Below, piece by piece: positions 1 through 6,118 of a stretch of DNA of 7,103 bases; position 1 is the first letter of the stretch, and the number at the start of each line of letters is the position of its first letter. Source of the DNA: Burkholderiales bacterium (lineage in GTDB: Bacteria > Pseudomonadota > Gammaproteobacteria > Burkholderiales > SG8-41); the NCBI GenBank assembly GCA_005800795.1, contig SYEN01000016.1, positions 1 through 7,103 on the forward strand, given 5' to 3'. The position numbers and the translations under genes are program-made. The notes beneath the pieces were generated by a model. That model ran no database searches and had not been told where the DNA came from. It saw nothing but the letters and a program-made list of their open reading frames with translations.

Positions 1-657
1 CGCGCCTTCCTTCGTGACGTGGCCGACGAGAATAATCGTCGTCGCACCCGACTTGGCCACTCGCGTCAACTGCGCGGCGCATTCGCGCACCTGCGCCACC
101 GAGCCCGGCGCGGAAGTCAGCGCCGCTGAATACAGCGTCTGGATCGAATCGATCACCGCCACTTCAGGCTTTTCGTTTTGAATCGTCGCCTGGATTTTTT
201 CGAGGTTGATTTCCGCCAGCACGTGCACCTGCTTCGCGTCAGCATCCAGCCGCTGTGCACGCAGGGCGATCTGCTGCGCAGATTCTTCGCCGCTCACATA
301 TAACACCTTTCGCGTAGCGCCCATCGCCGCCAGCGATTGCAACAACAAGGTCGACTTGCCGATACCTGGATCGCCACCAATCAACACCACGCCGCCCGCC
401 ACCAGCCCGCCGCCCAGCACACGATCAAACTCGGAGACACCCGAGAGAATCCGCGCCTCCTCGCGCGCTTCCACGTCCGACAAACGTTGCAGCTTGCCCG
501 CTTCCGCAATCAAACCAAAACGATTGCCGCCAACAGCCGACTCGTTAACGCTTTCCACCAGCGTGTTCCACTGCTGACACGCCGGGCACTGCCCCTGCCA
601 CTTCGCTGATTGTCCGCCACACTCGGTGCAGACGTAGAGGGTTTTAGCCTTGGCCAT
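1..657 (-). CDS. radA: DNA repair ATPase RadA/Sms, N-terminal 219 codons (runs off the left edge)
   Basis: RadA is a cytoplasmic RecA-like ATPase that helps process branched recombination intermediates during DNA repair. The visible part reads MAKAKTLYVCTECGG and shows an N-terminal zinc finger with two CxxC pairs (C10/C13 and C24/C27). A Walker A motif GGDPGIGKST lies at residues 94-103, a SGEES segment at 122-126 and a Walker B strand ending in VIDS at 166-171. All are diagnostic for RadA. The frame is open to base 1, so the RadA-specific KNRFG motif and the Lon-protease-like C-terminal domain lie outside; the family is usually about 450 residues, so roughly half is present. The ATG at 655-657 is the natural start because the zinc finger follows at the usual distance. 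Only a poor Shine-Dalgarno is visible. The gene follows alr by 8 nt on the same strand, so co-transcription and perhaps translational coupling are likely. Confidence 0.96.
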   Translation of the reverse strand, partial: MAKAKTLYVCTECGGQSAKWQGQCPACQQWNTLVESVNESAVGGNRFGLIAEAGKLQRLSDVEAREEARILSGVSEFDRVLGGGLVAGGVVLIGGDPGIGKSTLLLQSLAAMGATRKVLYVSGEESAQQIALRAQRLDADAKQVHVLAEINLEKIQATIQNEKPEVAVIDSIQTLYSAALTSAPGSVAQVRECAAQLTRVAKSGATTIILVGHVTKEGA

Positions 658-665
658 GGGTGTGC

Positions 666-1751
666 TCAGGGCTTTTCGCAAACAGGCACTCGCGGGGTCA
701 AAGCACAGAGCAATTCGTAGCCCACCGTGCCCGCCGCCGCCGCCACGTCATCCACCGGATTACCCTCGCCCCACAGCGTGACTTCTGTACCGACGCCTGC
801 CGCCGGCTGGGCCGTGATATCCACGCACAACATGTCCATCGACACGCGTCCCACGGTCGTACTCATAGCATCCCCCACACGCACCGGTGTGCCGCTCGGC
901 GCAAGACGCGGGTAACCATCGGCATAACCGCACGCCACCACCCCGATGCGCGTTGCCTGTGTCGCCTGATACGCCCCACCGTAGCCCACCGTATCACCTG
1001 CCTGGAGGTTTTGCACGGCGATGATTTTCGAATTGAGCGTCATCACCGGTTTCAAGCCCAGTTGCACCGCACTGACGTCCGCGAAGGGCGTTGCCCCGTA
1101 CAGCATGATGCCGGGGCGCACGCAATCGCCGTGCGTCTGCGGATAACGAATAATGGCCGCGGAGTTCGCCAGTGTGCGCGGCAATGCCACGCCGGCCGTC
1201 ATCCGATTGAACGCTACCATTTGCCAGTCAACACCGCGTGCATCGTCCGAGTTGGCGAAATGCGTCATCAGCATGAGTTCATTGGCCGCGCCGCGCGCAC
1301 GCAACGCTGACAGCGACGCGAGCGCCGCCGGAAATTCCGTCTCGACAAAACCCAACCGGTTCATGCCGGTATTGAGTTTCAGTAGCAGATTAAGTTTCAC
1401 GCCCGCCGGCACCTCGGCCAGCATCGCAATTTGCGCGGGGTGGTGAATCGCGCTGTCGATGCGGTGGCGTGCAAGCAGCGGCAGCTCGGCCGCGTCAAAG
1501 AAGCCTTCGAGCAAAACCATGCGCTGACCGAAACCGGCCTCGCGCAAGGCTATCGCGGCATCCATTTCAAGCAATGCGAAGCCATCCACGCCTGCCGCCG
1601 CCAGTGTGTGCGCCACGCGCATCACGCCGTGTCCGTAGGCGTTTGCCTTGATCACACCCAACACGCGCGCCGCGGGTGCATGGCGGCGAACAACGCCCAG
1701 GTTATGGCGCAACGCGGACAGATCGATAACAGCCTGAATAGGGCGAGTCAA
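666..1751 (-). CDS. alr: Alanine racemase (PLP-dependent), TTG start
   Basis: Alanine racemase interconverts L- and D-alanine in the cytoplasm and supplies D-Ala for peptidoglycan. The 361-residue product has the usual family length. The PLP-binding lysine is K35 in VIKANAYGHG (33-42). KLNTGMNRLG (125-134) is the conserved barrel segment, with K125 at the position that is often carbamylated. The second catalytic residue is Y257 in VGYGGAY, and Y276 in GYADG matches the active-site entryway tyrosine. GRVSMDM (301-307) is the usual C-terminal-domain motif. The start is TTG at 1749-1751: an in-frame TAA lies four codons upstream, and the next in-frame ATG would remove the PLP lysine. The Shine-Dalgarno is weak (AAAAGA). 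radA follows after 8 nt. Whether this is the biosynthetic (Alr) or catabolic (DadX) type cannot be told from sequence alone; the absence of a dadA neighbour and the link to radA favour alr. Confidence 0.96.
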   Translation of the reverse strand: MTRPIQAVIDLSALRHNLGVVRRHAPAARVLGVIKANAYGHGVMRVAHTLAAAGVDGFALLEMDAAIALREAGFGQRMVLLEGFFDAAELPLLARHRIDSAIHHPAQIAMLAEVPAGVKLNLLLKLNTGMNRLGFVETEFPAALASLSALRARGAANELMLMTHFANSDDARGVDWQMVAFNRMTAGVALPRTLANSAAIIRYPQTHGDCVRPGIMLYGATPFADVSAVQLGLKPVMTLNSKIIAVQNLQAGDTVGYGGAYQATQATRIGVVACGYADGYPRLAPSGTPVRVGDAMSTTVGRVSMDMLCVDITAQPAAGVGTEVTLWGEGNPVDDVAAAAGTVGYELLCALTPRVPVCEKP

Positions 1752-1769
1752 TATATTCTTTTAAAACAG

Positions 1770-1797
1770 ATACTTACGAAATACATAACTTTGACAA
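1770..1797 (-). promoter_or_regulatory. Possible sigma70-type promoter for alr-radA
   Basis: On the minus strand TTGTCA (1792-1797) is separated by 16 nt from AAGTAT (1770-1775). It lies in a markedly AT-rich stretch just ahead of the alr TTG. Transcription would start only about 12 nt before the start codon, giving a very short leader. The match to the -10 consensus is modest, so this is only a candidate. Confidence 0.25.
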
Positions 1798-1826
1798 CAC
1801 TTCACTCTTGCCGCGCCAGCGGCCGA

Positions 1827-2081
1827 TTACCGCAGCGGTGGCCCGATCACACGCACATCTTGCTGACTCAGCGCGCGGCCTACCGTGGAGCGAAACTCAG
1901 AGACGCCGTGACGCGATCGCCCGGCCACGCAGCATTTTCTCCGCAGTACATGCACCGGACGATCAAGCCACGCGACACCACTTGCACCCGCACGCGGCGC
2001 AGGCAACAGCAACGTAACCAGTCGCTGGCTATTCAACCACAATTCGTCCAACGCGAGTAGGCAAGATGGCACTTCAACCAC
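1827..2081 (-). CDS. Doubtful 84-codon ORF, possible gene remnant
   Basis: I do not recognise this ORF. It starts with GTG directly after an in-frame TGA, has no clear Shine-Dalgarno, and ends 75 nt before alr on the same strand. The first half is rich in Leu, Val and Ala and reads plausibly as protein (LWLNSQRLVTLLLPAPRAG). The second half is Arg- and Cys-rich (VLRRKCCVAGRSRHG), as often seen when GC-rich DNA is read in a wrong frame. Other frames of the same strand contain stops. It could be a remnant of a larger gene broken by frameshifts, a small real gene, or chance. No signal peptide or domain is visible, and no function is proposed. Confidence 0.18.
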   Translation of the reverse strand: MVEVPSCLLALDELWLNSQRLVTLLLPAPRAGASGVAWLDRPVHVLRRKCCVAGRSRHGVSEFRSTVGRALSQQDVRVIGPPLR

Positions 2082-2116
2082 TCAGCCATCGTGCCCGAAA
2101 GTGCCTCACAAAACTG

Positions 2117-2125
2117 TGGTATAAA
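2117..2125 (+). promoter_or_regulatory. Candidate extended -10 promoter element for lplT
   Basis: TGGTATAAA fits the extended -10 pattern TGnTATAAT closely, and such promoters can work without a good -35. No convincing -35 box lies 16-18 nt upstream. Transcription would begin near 2132, leaving an AT-rich leader of roughly 54 nt before the lplT ATG. This is a reading by eye only. Confidence 0.35.
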
Positions 2126-2185
2126 CATCGCCACCGTGCCACTGGCTCAGCACCATATCTAAAATTATTCCAATAAATCAATAAC

Positions 2186-3481
2186 ATGCCCTTCGGTTTT
2201 TACATCATTATGGCAGCGCAGTTTTTCTCTTCGCTCGCCGACAACGCGCTTTTAGTCGCCGCAATTGCGCTGCTGATGCAGCTCTATGCGCCCGAGTGGA
2301 TAACGCCGATGCTGAAGTTTTTTTTCACGGTGTCGTACGTCGCGTTCGCGGCAGTGGTCGGCGCATTCGCCGATTCGATGCCCAAGGGCCGCGTGATGTT
2401 CATCACCAACACGGTGAAAATTCTCGGCTGCATGATGATTTTTTTCCACGAGCTGTGGTCGATACCGGGGCTCGACGACTATTTCACCATTTTGTTCGGC
2501 TATGCGGTGGTGGGCCTGGGTGCTGCGGCCTATTCACCGGCCAAGTACGGCATTCTCACCGAATATTTGCCCCATCATAAACTGGTGGTCGCCAACGGCT
2601 GGATAGAGGGCCTGACGGTGAGCTCGATTATTCTCGGCACGTTACTCGGCGGCGCGTTGGTGAGCGAGCGAGTGTCCGACCAGTTGCTGGCCATCCAATT
2701 ACCGCATTTCCTGACTGACGTCGACACGCCCGGCGAGATCGCCATCGCCTTGATCATGGTGCTCTACTTGATCGCGGCGATCTTTAATCTTTATATTCCG
2801 GACACCGGCGTCGATCACAAAATGGTCAATCGTAATCCGATGCATCTGATACGCGAGTTCGCGCACTGCATGAAACTGCTGTGGACGGACAAACTGGGGC
2901 AGATTTCGCTCGCCACCACGACGCTGTTCTGGGGCGCAGGCGCGACGCTACAGTTTATTGTGCTGAAATGGGCCGAAGTCGCACTCGGTTACTCGCTGTC
3001 TCAGGGCACCTATCTGCAAGGCGTATGCGCGCTCGGTATTGCAATTGGTGCGGTGATGGCGGCAAAGATGGTTCCGCTCAGTCGCGCGGTCAACGTCATC
3101 CCGCTAGGCATCATCATGGGCCTGGTGGTGATCTTGATGGTGATGGCCCAATCTGTGTGGGCCGCAGTTCCACTGATTATTATCATCGGCGGGTTGGCGG
3201 GTTTTTTTGTGGTACCGATGAACGCGCTGCTGCAACATCGCGGCCACATCCTGATGGGCGCCGGTCATTCCATTGCTGTGCAAAACTTTAACGAAAACGT
3301 GTCGATCCTCTGCATGATCGGCCTTTACGCGCTGCTGATCAGCCTTGATCTGTCGATTTACATCGTCATCGCGCTGTTCGGCTTGTTTGTATCGGGCTCG
3401 ATGTGGCTGGTGCGCAAACGCCATCAGTACAACCTGACGCAAGGCCCGCTGCCGGCGATCCCAGACGGCACCGGGCATTAA
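2186..3481 (+). CDS. lplT: Lysophospholipid transporter LplT (major facilitator superfamily)
   Basis: LplT flips lysophospholipids such as lyso-PE across the inner membrane to the cytoplasmic face, where the acyltransferase Aas re-acylates them. The 431-residue product is strongly hydrophobic, with about 12 membrane segments. It carries the LplT signature stretches: FSSLADNALL (14-23), AFADSMPKGRVMF (60-72, the MFS loop 2-3 motif), YSPAKYGILTE (116-126), FWGAGATLQF (248-257) and GFFVVPMNALLQHRG (339-353). These align with my memory of E. coli LplT and, more closely, of Burkholderiales homologues. ATG 2186 is the only sensible start, although no Shine-Dalgarno is visible ahead of it. The gene stands alone, divergent from alr and closed by a hairpin terminator. 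No aas is present in the window, unlike the E. coli lplT-aas operon. Three runs of 7-8 T encode Phe codons within membrane segments. Confidence 0.93.
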   Translation: MPFGFYIIMAAQFFSSLADNALLVAAIALLMQLYAPEWITPMLKFFFTVSYVAFAAVVGAFADSMPKGRVMFITNTVKILGCMMIFFHELWSIPGLDDYFTILFGYAVVGLGAAAYSPAKYGILTEYLPHHKLVVANGWIEGLTVSSIILGTLLGGALVSERVSDQLLAIQLPHFLTDVDTPGEIAIALIMVLYLIAAIFNLYIPDTGVDHKMVNRNPMHLIREFAHCMKLLWTDKLGQISLATTTLFWGAGATLQFIVLKWAEVALGYSLSQGTYLQGVCALGIAIGAVMAAKMVPLSRAVNVIPLGIIMGLVVILMVMAQSVWAAVPLIIIIGGLAGFFVVPMNALLQHRGHILMGAGHSIAVQNFNENVSILCMIGLYALLISLDLSIYIVIALFGLFVSGSMWLVRKRHQYNLTQGPLPAIPDGTGH

Positions 3482-3501
3482 ATATCTTGCAAATCCCCAA
3501 T

Positions 3502-3533
3502 AAAAAAGGCCGCAAAGATTCGCGGCTTTTTTT
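3502..3533. terminator. Bidirectional intrinsic terminator between lplT and the cupin gene
   Basis: A GCCGC/GCGGC stem (3509-3513 with 3522-3526) and an 8-nt loop are flanked by six A on the left and seven T on the right, with a G-U pair extending the stem. It lies 20 nt after the lplT stop and 15 nt after the end of the converging minus-strand gene. The A/T tracts let it terminate both transcripts. Confidence 0.88.
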
Positions 3534-3548
3534 ATTCCTGCCGGAAAA

Positions 3549-4067
3549 TCACACAGCCACGAACTTGAAGCGCTTCACGGTTGTCATATCCATACCCTCG
3601 ATGCGAATCAGCTTGGTGGAGGCGTCACGGCTCGGCGAATGCAGATCACCTTCGTTATACAGGTGCGCCACACCTGGGGTCAGCTTGTAGGTACGCACGT
3701 GCTTGACCTTGCCGGGTTTTTGCTCCGATGCGGCTTCGAGCAATGCCCAGTCATTCATCGCGGTCTCGCCGCGCGCCTGACCGTAGATTGCCCATGATGG
3801 CCCATGGTCGTGCGGATCGCTGGTCTTGGGGCCTTCATAGTTGTGCGCGATGATGCAAAAGCCGAAGTCAGCATCCTGGTACAGAATGTTGCGTTCCTTG
3901 CTATTGGTGTCGACATATTTGGCAACGAATTGCTCGTCGGCCAGCACTTGTGACAGCAGGCCGCACACTTTTTTGCGGCCCGCCGGGCCCGGTTCGGCCT
4001 TGATGAATTCGTGGCATTGTGCGGCGAAATTTTCCAGCGTGTGCCCTACGTGCTCCATGTTTCCCAT
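3549..4067 (-). CDS. Cupin-fold, cysteine-dioxygenase-like metal-dependent protein
   Basis: This 172-residue cytoplasmic protein is a small double-stranded beta-helix (cupin) of the predicted metal-dependent type related to cysteine dioxygenases. The core motif is PHDHGPSWAIYGQARGE (85-101), giving metal ligands H86 and H88. A third histidine, H143 in EGDLHSPSRD, sits where thiol dioxygenases carry theirs, so a three-His Fe(II) site is likely. The motif GFCIIAHNYEG (69-79) precedes it. The usual cupin Glu ligand is replaced by the spacing typical of three-His thiol dioxygenases. Known relatives oxidise thiols with O2, but the substrate here cannot be read from sequence, and the protein may instead be an uncharacterised relative. 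The start is well set: GGAGG (complement of 4073-4077) lies 5 nt before the ATG. It converges on lplT through a shared terminator and is divergent from the Bug receptor gene. Confidence 0.8.
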   Translation of the reverse strand: MGNMEHVGHTLENFAAQCHEFIKAEPGPAGRKKVCGLLSQVLADEQFVAKYVDTNSKERNILYQDADFGFCIIAHNYEGPKTSDPHDHGPSWAIYGQARGETAMNDWALLEAASEQKPGKVKHVRTYKLTPGVAHLYNEGDLHSPSRDASTKLIRIEGMDMTTVKRFKFVAV

Positions 4068-4072
4068 GACTG

Positions 4073-4077
4073 CCTCC
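4073..4077 (-). promoter_or_regulatory. Strong Shine-Dalgarno of the cupin gene
   Basis: The minus strand reads GGAGG five bases before the ATG at 4065-4067. This fixes that start over the second in-frame ATG at codon 4. Confidence 0.8.
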
Positions 4078-4158
4078 GGTTGTGAAGTCGGTGAGTGATC
4101 GCGCCCCGATTGTGCACCCTATGCCCCCAGCTTGAAAAGGGGTTTGATCACGACTTGC

Positions 4159-4168
4159 GGCACGTGCC
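4159..4168. promoter_or_regulatory. Perfect 10-bp palindrome GGCACGTGCC in the divergent spacer
   Basis: This fully symmetric sequence lies 33 nt before the ATG of the Bug receptor gene and about 90 nt before the divergent cupin gene. A regulator dimer could bind here and control one or both genes. It could equally be a chance GC-rich palindrome; I see no second copy in the window. Confidence 0.25.
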
Positions 4169-4190
4169 AGAATAGCAGTGACGCACCTTG

Positions 4191-4195
4191 AGGAG
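4191..4195 (+). promoter_or_regulatory. Shine-Dalgarno AGGAG deciding the Bug receptor start
   Basis: AGGAG stands 6 nt before ATG 4202. An in-frame GTG at 4178 would place this site inside the coding sequence and add eight charged residues before the signal peptide, so ATG 4202 is preferred. Confidence 0.75.
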
Positions 4196-4201
4196 AAAAA
4201 A

Positions 4202-5212
4202 ATGTTCAATAAAATCAAATACTTAAGAATACGCCCTTTTGTGAGTTTCACAGCCTTTGCGGCATGGTCTGGCACAGCGCCACTGGCTCAGGCACAACCC
4301 ACAGGCGGTACCTACCCTGAGCGGCCCATTCGCATGATTGCCGCGCAATCCGCCGGTTCGTCGCTTGACACCCTTCTGCGCATCTTCGCGCAAAAAATGA
4401 CCGACGCGATAGGTCAACAAATCGTTGTCGACAATCGCGGCGGCGCTGGCGGCACCATCGGCGTGGAACTCGCGGCGCGTTCGCCCACCGACGGCTACAC
4501 GCTGCTCGCGGGCGCGTCGAGTTCGATGATTGTGTCAAGCTACACCTACAAGAAGCTGCCATTCGACACGCTCAAGGATTTCACGCCGATCTCTTTGTTC
4601 GCCAACGTCGAAGCCGTGTTCGTGGTAAACCCCACGCTACCGGTGAAGAGCGTGAAGGATTTTCTCGCGCTCGCCAAGTCGCAACCCGGCAAGCTCAACA
4701 TGGCTTCGGCGGGCGTGGGGGCGTCCAGCCACCTCGCAGGTCTCTTGTTCGTGAGCTTCACTGGCATCAACACCACTCACGTGCCGTACAAAGGCGGCGG
4801 ACCGATGGCGGCAGCTATTGTTGCCAACGAAGTGCAGTGGGCGATTTCGCCGGCGGCAGCGCTTATGGGTCTGATCCGTGCCGGGCGTCTGCGCGCCGTG
4901 GCCATTTCATCGGCCAGGCGTTCGCCGATACTGCCTGATCTGCCCACCATCGCCGAATCCGGCGTGCCCGGTTATGACTATGGCAGCTGGAACGGTGTGC
5001 TGGCACCCGTAGGCACGCCACGTTCAATTATCAATCAGGTGCACGGCGTGATGCTCAAAGTCGCGGCCATGCCGGAAGTCCGCGAACAATTCGCGGCGCA
5101 GGGCCTGGCCCCAGCCTCCAGCGCATCGCCCGAGGAATTCGCCAAGTTGATTCGCGATGATTACGCCGCCATCGGAAAAGTGGTTAAGGCCGCTGGGATA
5201 AAGCCGGAGTAA
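4202..5212 (+). CDS. Tripartite tricarboxylate transporter (Bug family) periplasmic solute-binding protein
   Basis: Bug proteins are periplasmic receptors that bind carboxylates or other small ligands, either for TctAB-type transporters or for sensing. The product is 336 residues, normal for the family. It has a signal peptide with a basic start (NKIKYLRIR), a hydrophobic core and an A-Q-A cleavage site near residue 31. The mature part begins with the hallmark YPERPIRMI (38-46). SSLDTLLR (53-60) follows, with D56 at the conserved ligand-helix Asp. VDNRGGAGGTIG (76-87), the THVPYKGGGP segment and the ILPDLPTIAESGVPGYDY segment complete the typical pattern. The first ligand loop reads AAQSAGSS rather than the usual glycine-rich form, so ligand preference may differ. 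No tctA or tctB genes are nearby, which is common for the large orphan Bug paralogue sets of Burkholderiales. The FGE-like gene follows after 24 nt and may be co-transcribed. The ligand is unknown. Confidence 0.92.
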   Translation: MFNKIKYLRIRPFVSFTAFAAWSGTAPLAQAQPTGGTYPERPIRMIAAQSAGSSLDTLLRIFAQKMTDAIGQQIVVDNRGGAGGTIGVELAARSPTDGYTLLAGASSSMIVSSYTYKKLPFDTLKDFTPISLFANVEAVFVVNPTLPVKSVKDFLALAKSQPGKLNMASAGVGASSHLAGLLFVSFTGINTTHVPYKGGGPMAAAIVANEVQWAISPAAALMGLIRAGRLRAVAISSARRSPILPDLPTIAESGVPGYDYGSWNGVLAPVGTPRSIINQVHGVMLKVAAMPEVREQFAAQGLAPASSASPEEFAKLIRDDYAAIGKVVKAAGIKPE

Positions 5213-5214
5213 CA

Positions 5215-5242
5215 CGTGAGCCGTGAGGGGTGAGGCGTGAAC
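5215..5242 (+). repeat. Four-copy tandem heptanucleotide (CGTGAGg) spanning the ribosome-binding site and start of the next gene
   Basis: Four consecutive 7-nt units are present: CGTGAGC (5215-5221), CGTGAGG (5222-5228), GGTGAGG (5229-5235) and CGTGAAC (5236-5242). They lie between the Bug gene stop and the FGE-like gene. The units provide the AGGGG-type Shine-Dalgarno (5226-5230), and the last one holds the GTG start at 5237. The array may expand or contract by slippage, changing translation of the downstream gene. Confidence 0.8.
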
Positions 5243-6043
5243 AAATGGCCCGACGTAAGTCGTAAACGCTTGGCGGTTGTGGCCGCCCTGTGGCTCTGGT
5301 GTCTCTCGTACAATGGCGCGCAGGCGCGGGAAATGATCACCATCCCCGCCGGCGCCTTCACCATGGGTCGCGACGAAGGCCCCGAGGATGAACGTCCGGC
5401 GCATCAAGTGCATCTACCCGCGTTTCAGATCGACCGTCTGCCGGTGACCAACGCGCAGTTTGCCGAATTCCTGAATGTGCGCGGGCACAGCACAGCAAGC
5501 GGCACACGGCTGTATGATTACGACGACAACGATGCACGCATTCATCAGGTCAATGGCAAATATGTGGCTGATCGCGGTTTTGAAAACCATCCGGTGGTCG
5601 AACCTTCCTGGTTGGATGCGCGTGAGTATTGCGCGTGGCGTGGCAAGCGTCTGCCTACCGAAGCCGAGTGGAAAAAAGCCGCTCGTGGCACTGATGCACG
5701 ACGCTATCCGTTGGGAAACAGCGCGCCGGATGGCTCGCGCGCGCAATTCGGTGCGCGCTTCAACGAAACCGCACCCATTGAAAATTTCAGTGCAGGCGCC
5801 AGCCCCTTTGGCGTGCTGGGCCTGGCTGGCAACGCGTGGCATTGGGTGTCAAGCGCGTATCGGCCATACCCTTATCGCGCAGACGACGGCCGTGAAGACC
5901 CAACGCCTGGCCCGATACGCGCCACGCGCGGCGGCGGACATGGCTCCCCCGCCGAGGAAATCACCACCACGCAGCGCGGCCGCACGCTGTCACGCAATCC
6001 ACGCGCGGGGCATCACAACATAGCTTTTCGCTGTGCTCGATAA
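5237..6043 (+). CDS. Exported FGE-sulfatase (SUMF1)-fold protein lacking the catalytic cysteine pair
   Basis: The 268-residue product has a signal peptide (KRLAVVAALWLWCLSYNGAQA, cleavage near A30) and one formylglycine-generating-enzyme-sulfatase domain. The domain motifs are MITIPAGAFTMGRDEG (33-48), DRLPVTNAQFAEFL (66-79), REYCAWRGKRLPTEAEW (129-145) and GNAWHWV (198-204), with the closing FRCAR (264-268). True FGE oxidises a sulfatase Cys using two cysteines in the RGGSWxC region. Here that segment is RGGGHGSPAEE (231-241), with no cysteine between C132 and C266. The usual GNVWEW is also changed to GNAWHW. Formylglycine formation is therefore unlikely. The fold is shared by EgtB-type, PvdO-type and structural proteins, so the function is open; an exported, probably periplasmic role is inferred. 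The GTG start is chosen because AGGGG lies 6 nt upstream and a signal peptide follows directly. It lies 24 nt after the Bug receptor gene. No sulfatase is seen nearby. Confidence 0.85.
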   Translation: MNKWPDVSRKRLAVVAALWLWCLSYNGAQAREMITIPAGAFTMGRDEGPEDERPAHQVHLPAFQIDRLPVTNAQFAEFLNVRGHSTASGTRLYDYDDNDARIHQVNGKYVADRGFENHPVVEPSWLDAREYCAWRGKRLPTEAEWKKAARGTDARRYPLGNSAPDGSRAQFGARFNETAPIENFSAGASPFGVLGLAGNAWHWVSSAYRPYPYRADDGREDPTPGPIRATRGGGHGSPAEEITTTQRGRTLSRNPRAGHHNIAFRCAR

Positions 6044-6070
6044 GAACCACCATGACTGATAAGCGCCACC

Positions 6071-6107
6071 GCGCAATCTGATTTTTTTCACAACGATTCA
6101 ATTGCGC
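6071..6107. repeat. Inverted repeat GCGCAAT / ATTGCGC with a 23-nt spacer
   Basis: Perfect 7-bp arms (6071-6077 and 6101-6107) flank an AT-rich spacer containing seven T (6082-6088). They lie between the FGE-like gene and the next ORF. A small GCGC-CACC-GCGC hairpin (6063-6074) ahead of the T run could be a weak terminator overlapping the left arm. The pair could also be an operator, since the TATACT box begins 6 nt after the right arm. Confidence 0.35.
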
Positions 6108-6112
6108 AGAAC

Positions 6113-6118
6113 TATACT
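6113..6118 (+). promoter_or_regulatory. Candidate -10 box TATACT ahead of the ATP-grasp-like gene
   Basis: TATACT differs from the -10 consensus at one base. No good -35 lies at 16-18 nt; TTCACA at 6087-6092 is 20 nt away. If used, transcription would start near 6125, downstream of the TTG at 6118, which would favour the ATG at 6193 as the real start. Confidence 0.25.

Larger units (their letters stand above)
1752..2185. other. Divergent alr-lplT intergenic region, 434 nt
   Basis: This stretch separates the divergent alr and lplT genes. Both ends are AT-rich and carry the candidate promoters. The middle (about 1800-2090) has the higher GC of coding DNA but holds no recognisable protein; the best frame is the minus-strand ORF at 1827-2081. 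I found no tRNA, terminator, riboswitch or insertion-sequence end here. It may be a decayed gene, or simply a long GC-rich spacer. Confidence 0.5.

Noticed and set aside
660..1310. Long plus-strand ORF of 216 codons opposite alr
   Set aside because: It is antisense to the well-supported alr gene and has an Arg/His-rich composition typical of a shadow frame in GC-rich DNA.
1431..2060. Plus-strand ORF of 209 codons crossing the alr start
   Set aside because: It overlaps alr in antisense, has no recognisable motif or ribosome-binding site, and is rich in Arg, Gln and Thr, as expected of noise.
2040..2105. Minus-strand TGGCTGAGTGGTTGAAG, which resembles the D-arm of tRNA-Ser
   Set aside because: The surrounding bases do not form the acceptor, anticodon and T stems, and there is no matching 3' acceptor strand; this is a partial chance match.
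2138..4290. Thirteen-base repeat GCCACTGGCTCAG near 2138 and 4278
   Set aside because: One copy lies in a spacer and the other in a signal-peptide coding region; a single shared 13-mer is within chance for this length.
5475..6023. Plus-strand ORF of 182 codons inside the FGE-like gene
   Set aside because: It is out of frame within a gene with clear domain motifs and has no domain signal of its own.
5237..6043. Naming the FGE-like gene as an active formylglycine-generating enzyme
   Set aside because: The catalytic cysteines are absent and there is no sulfatase gene nearby.
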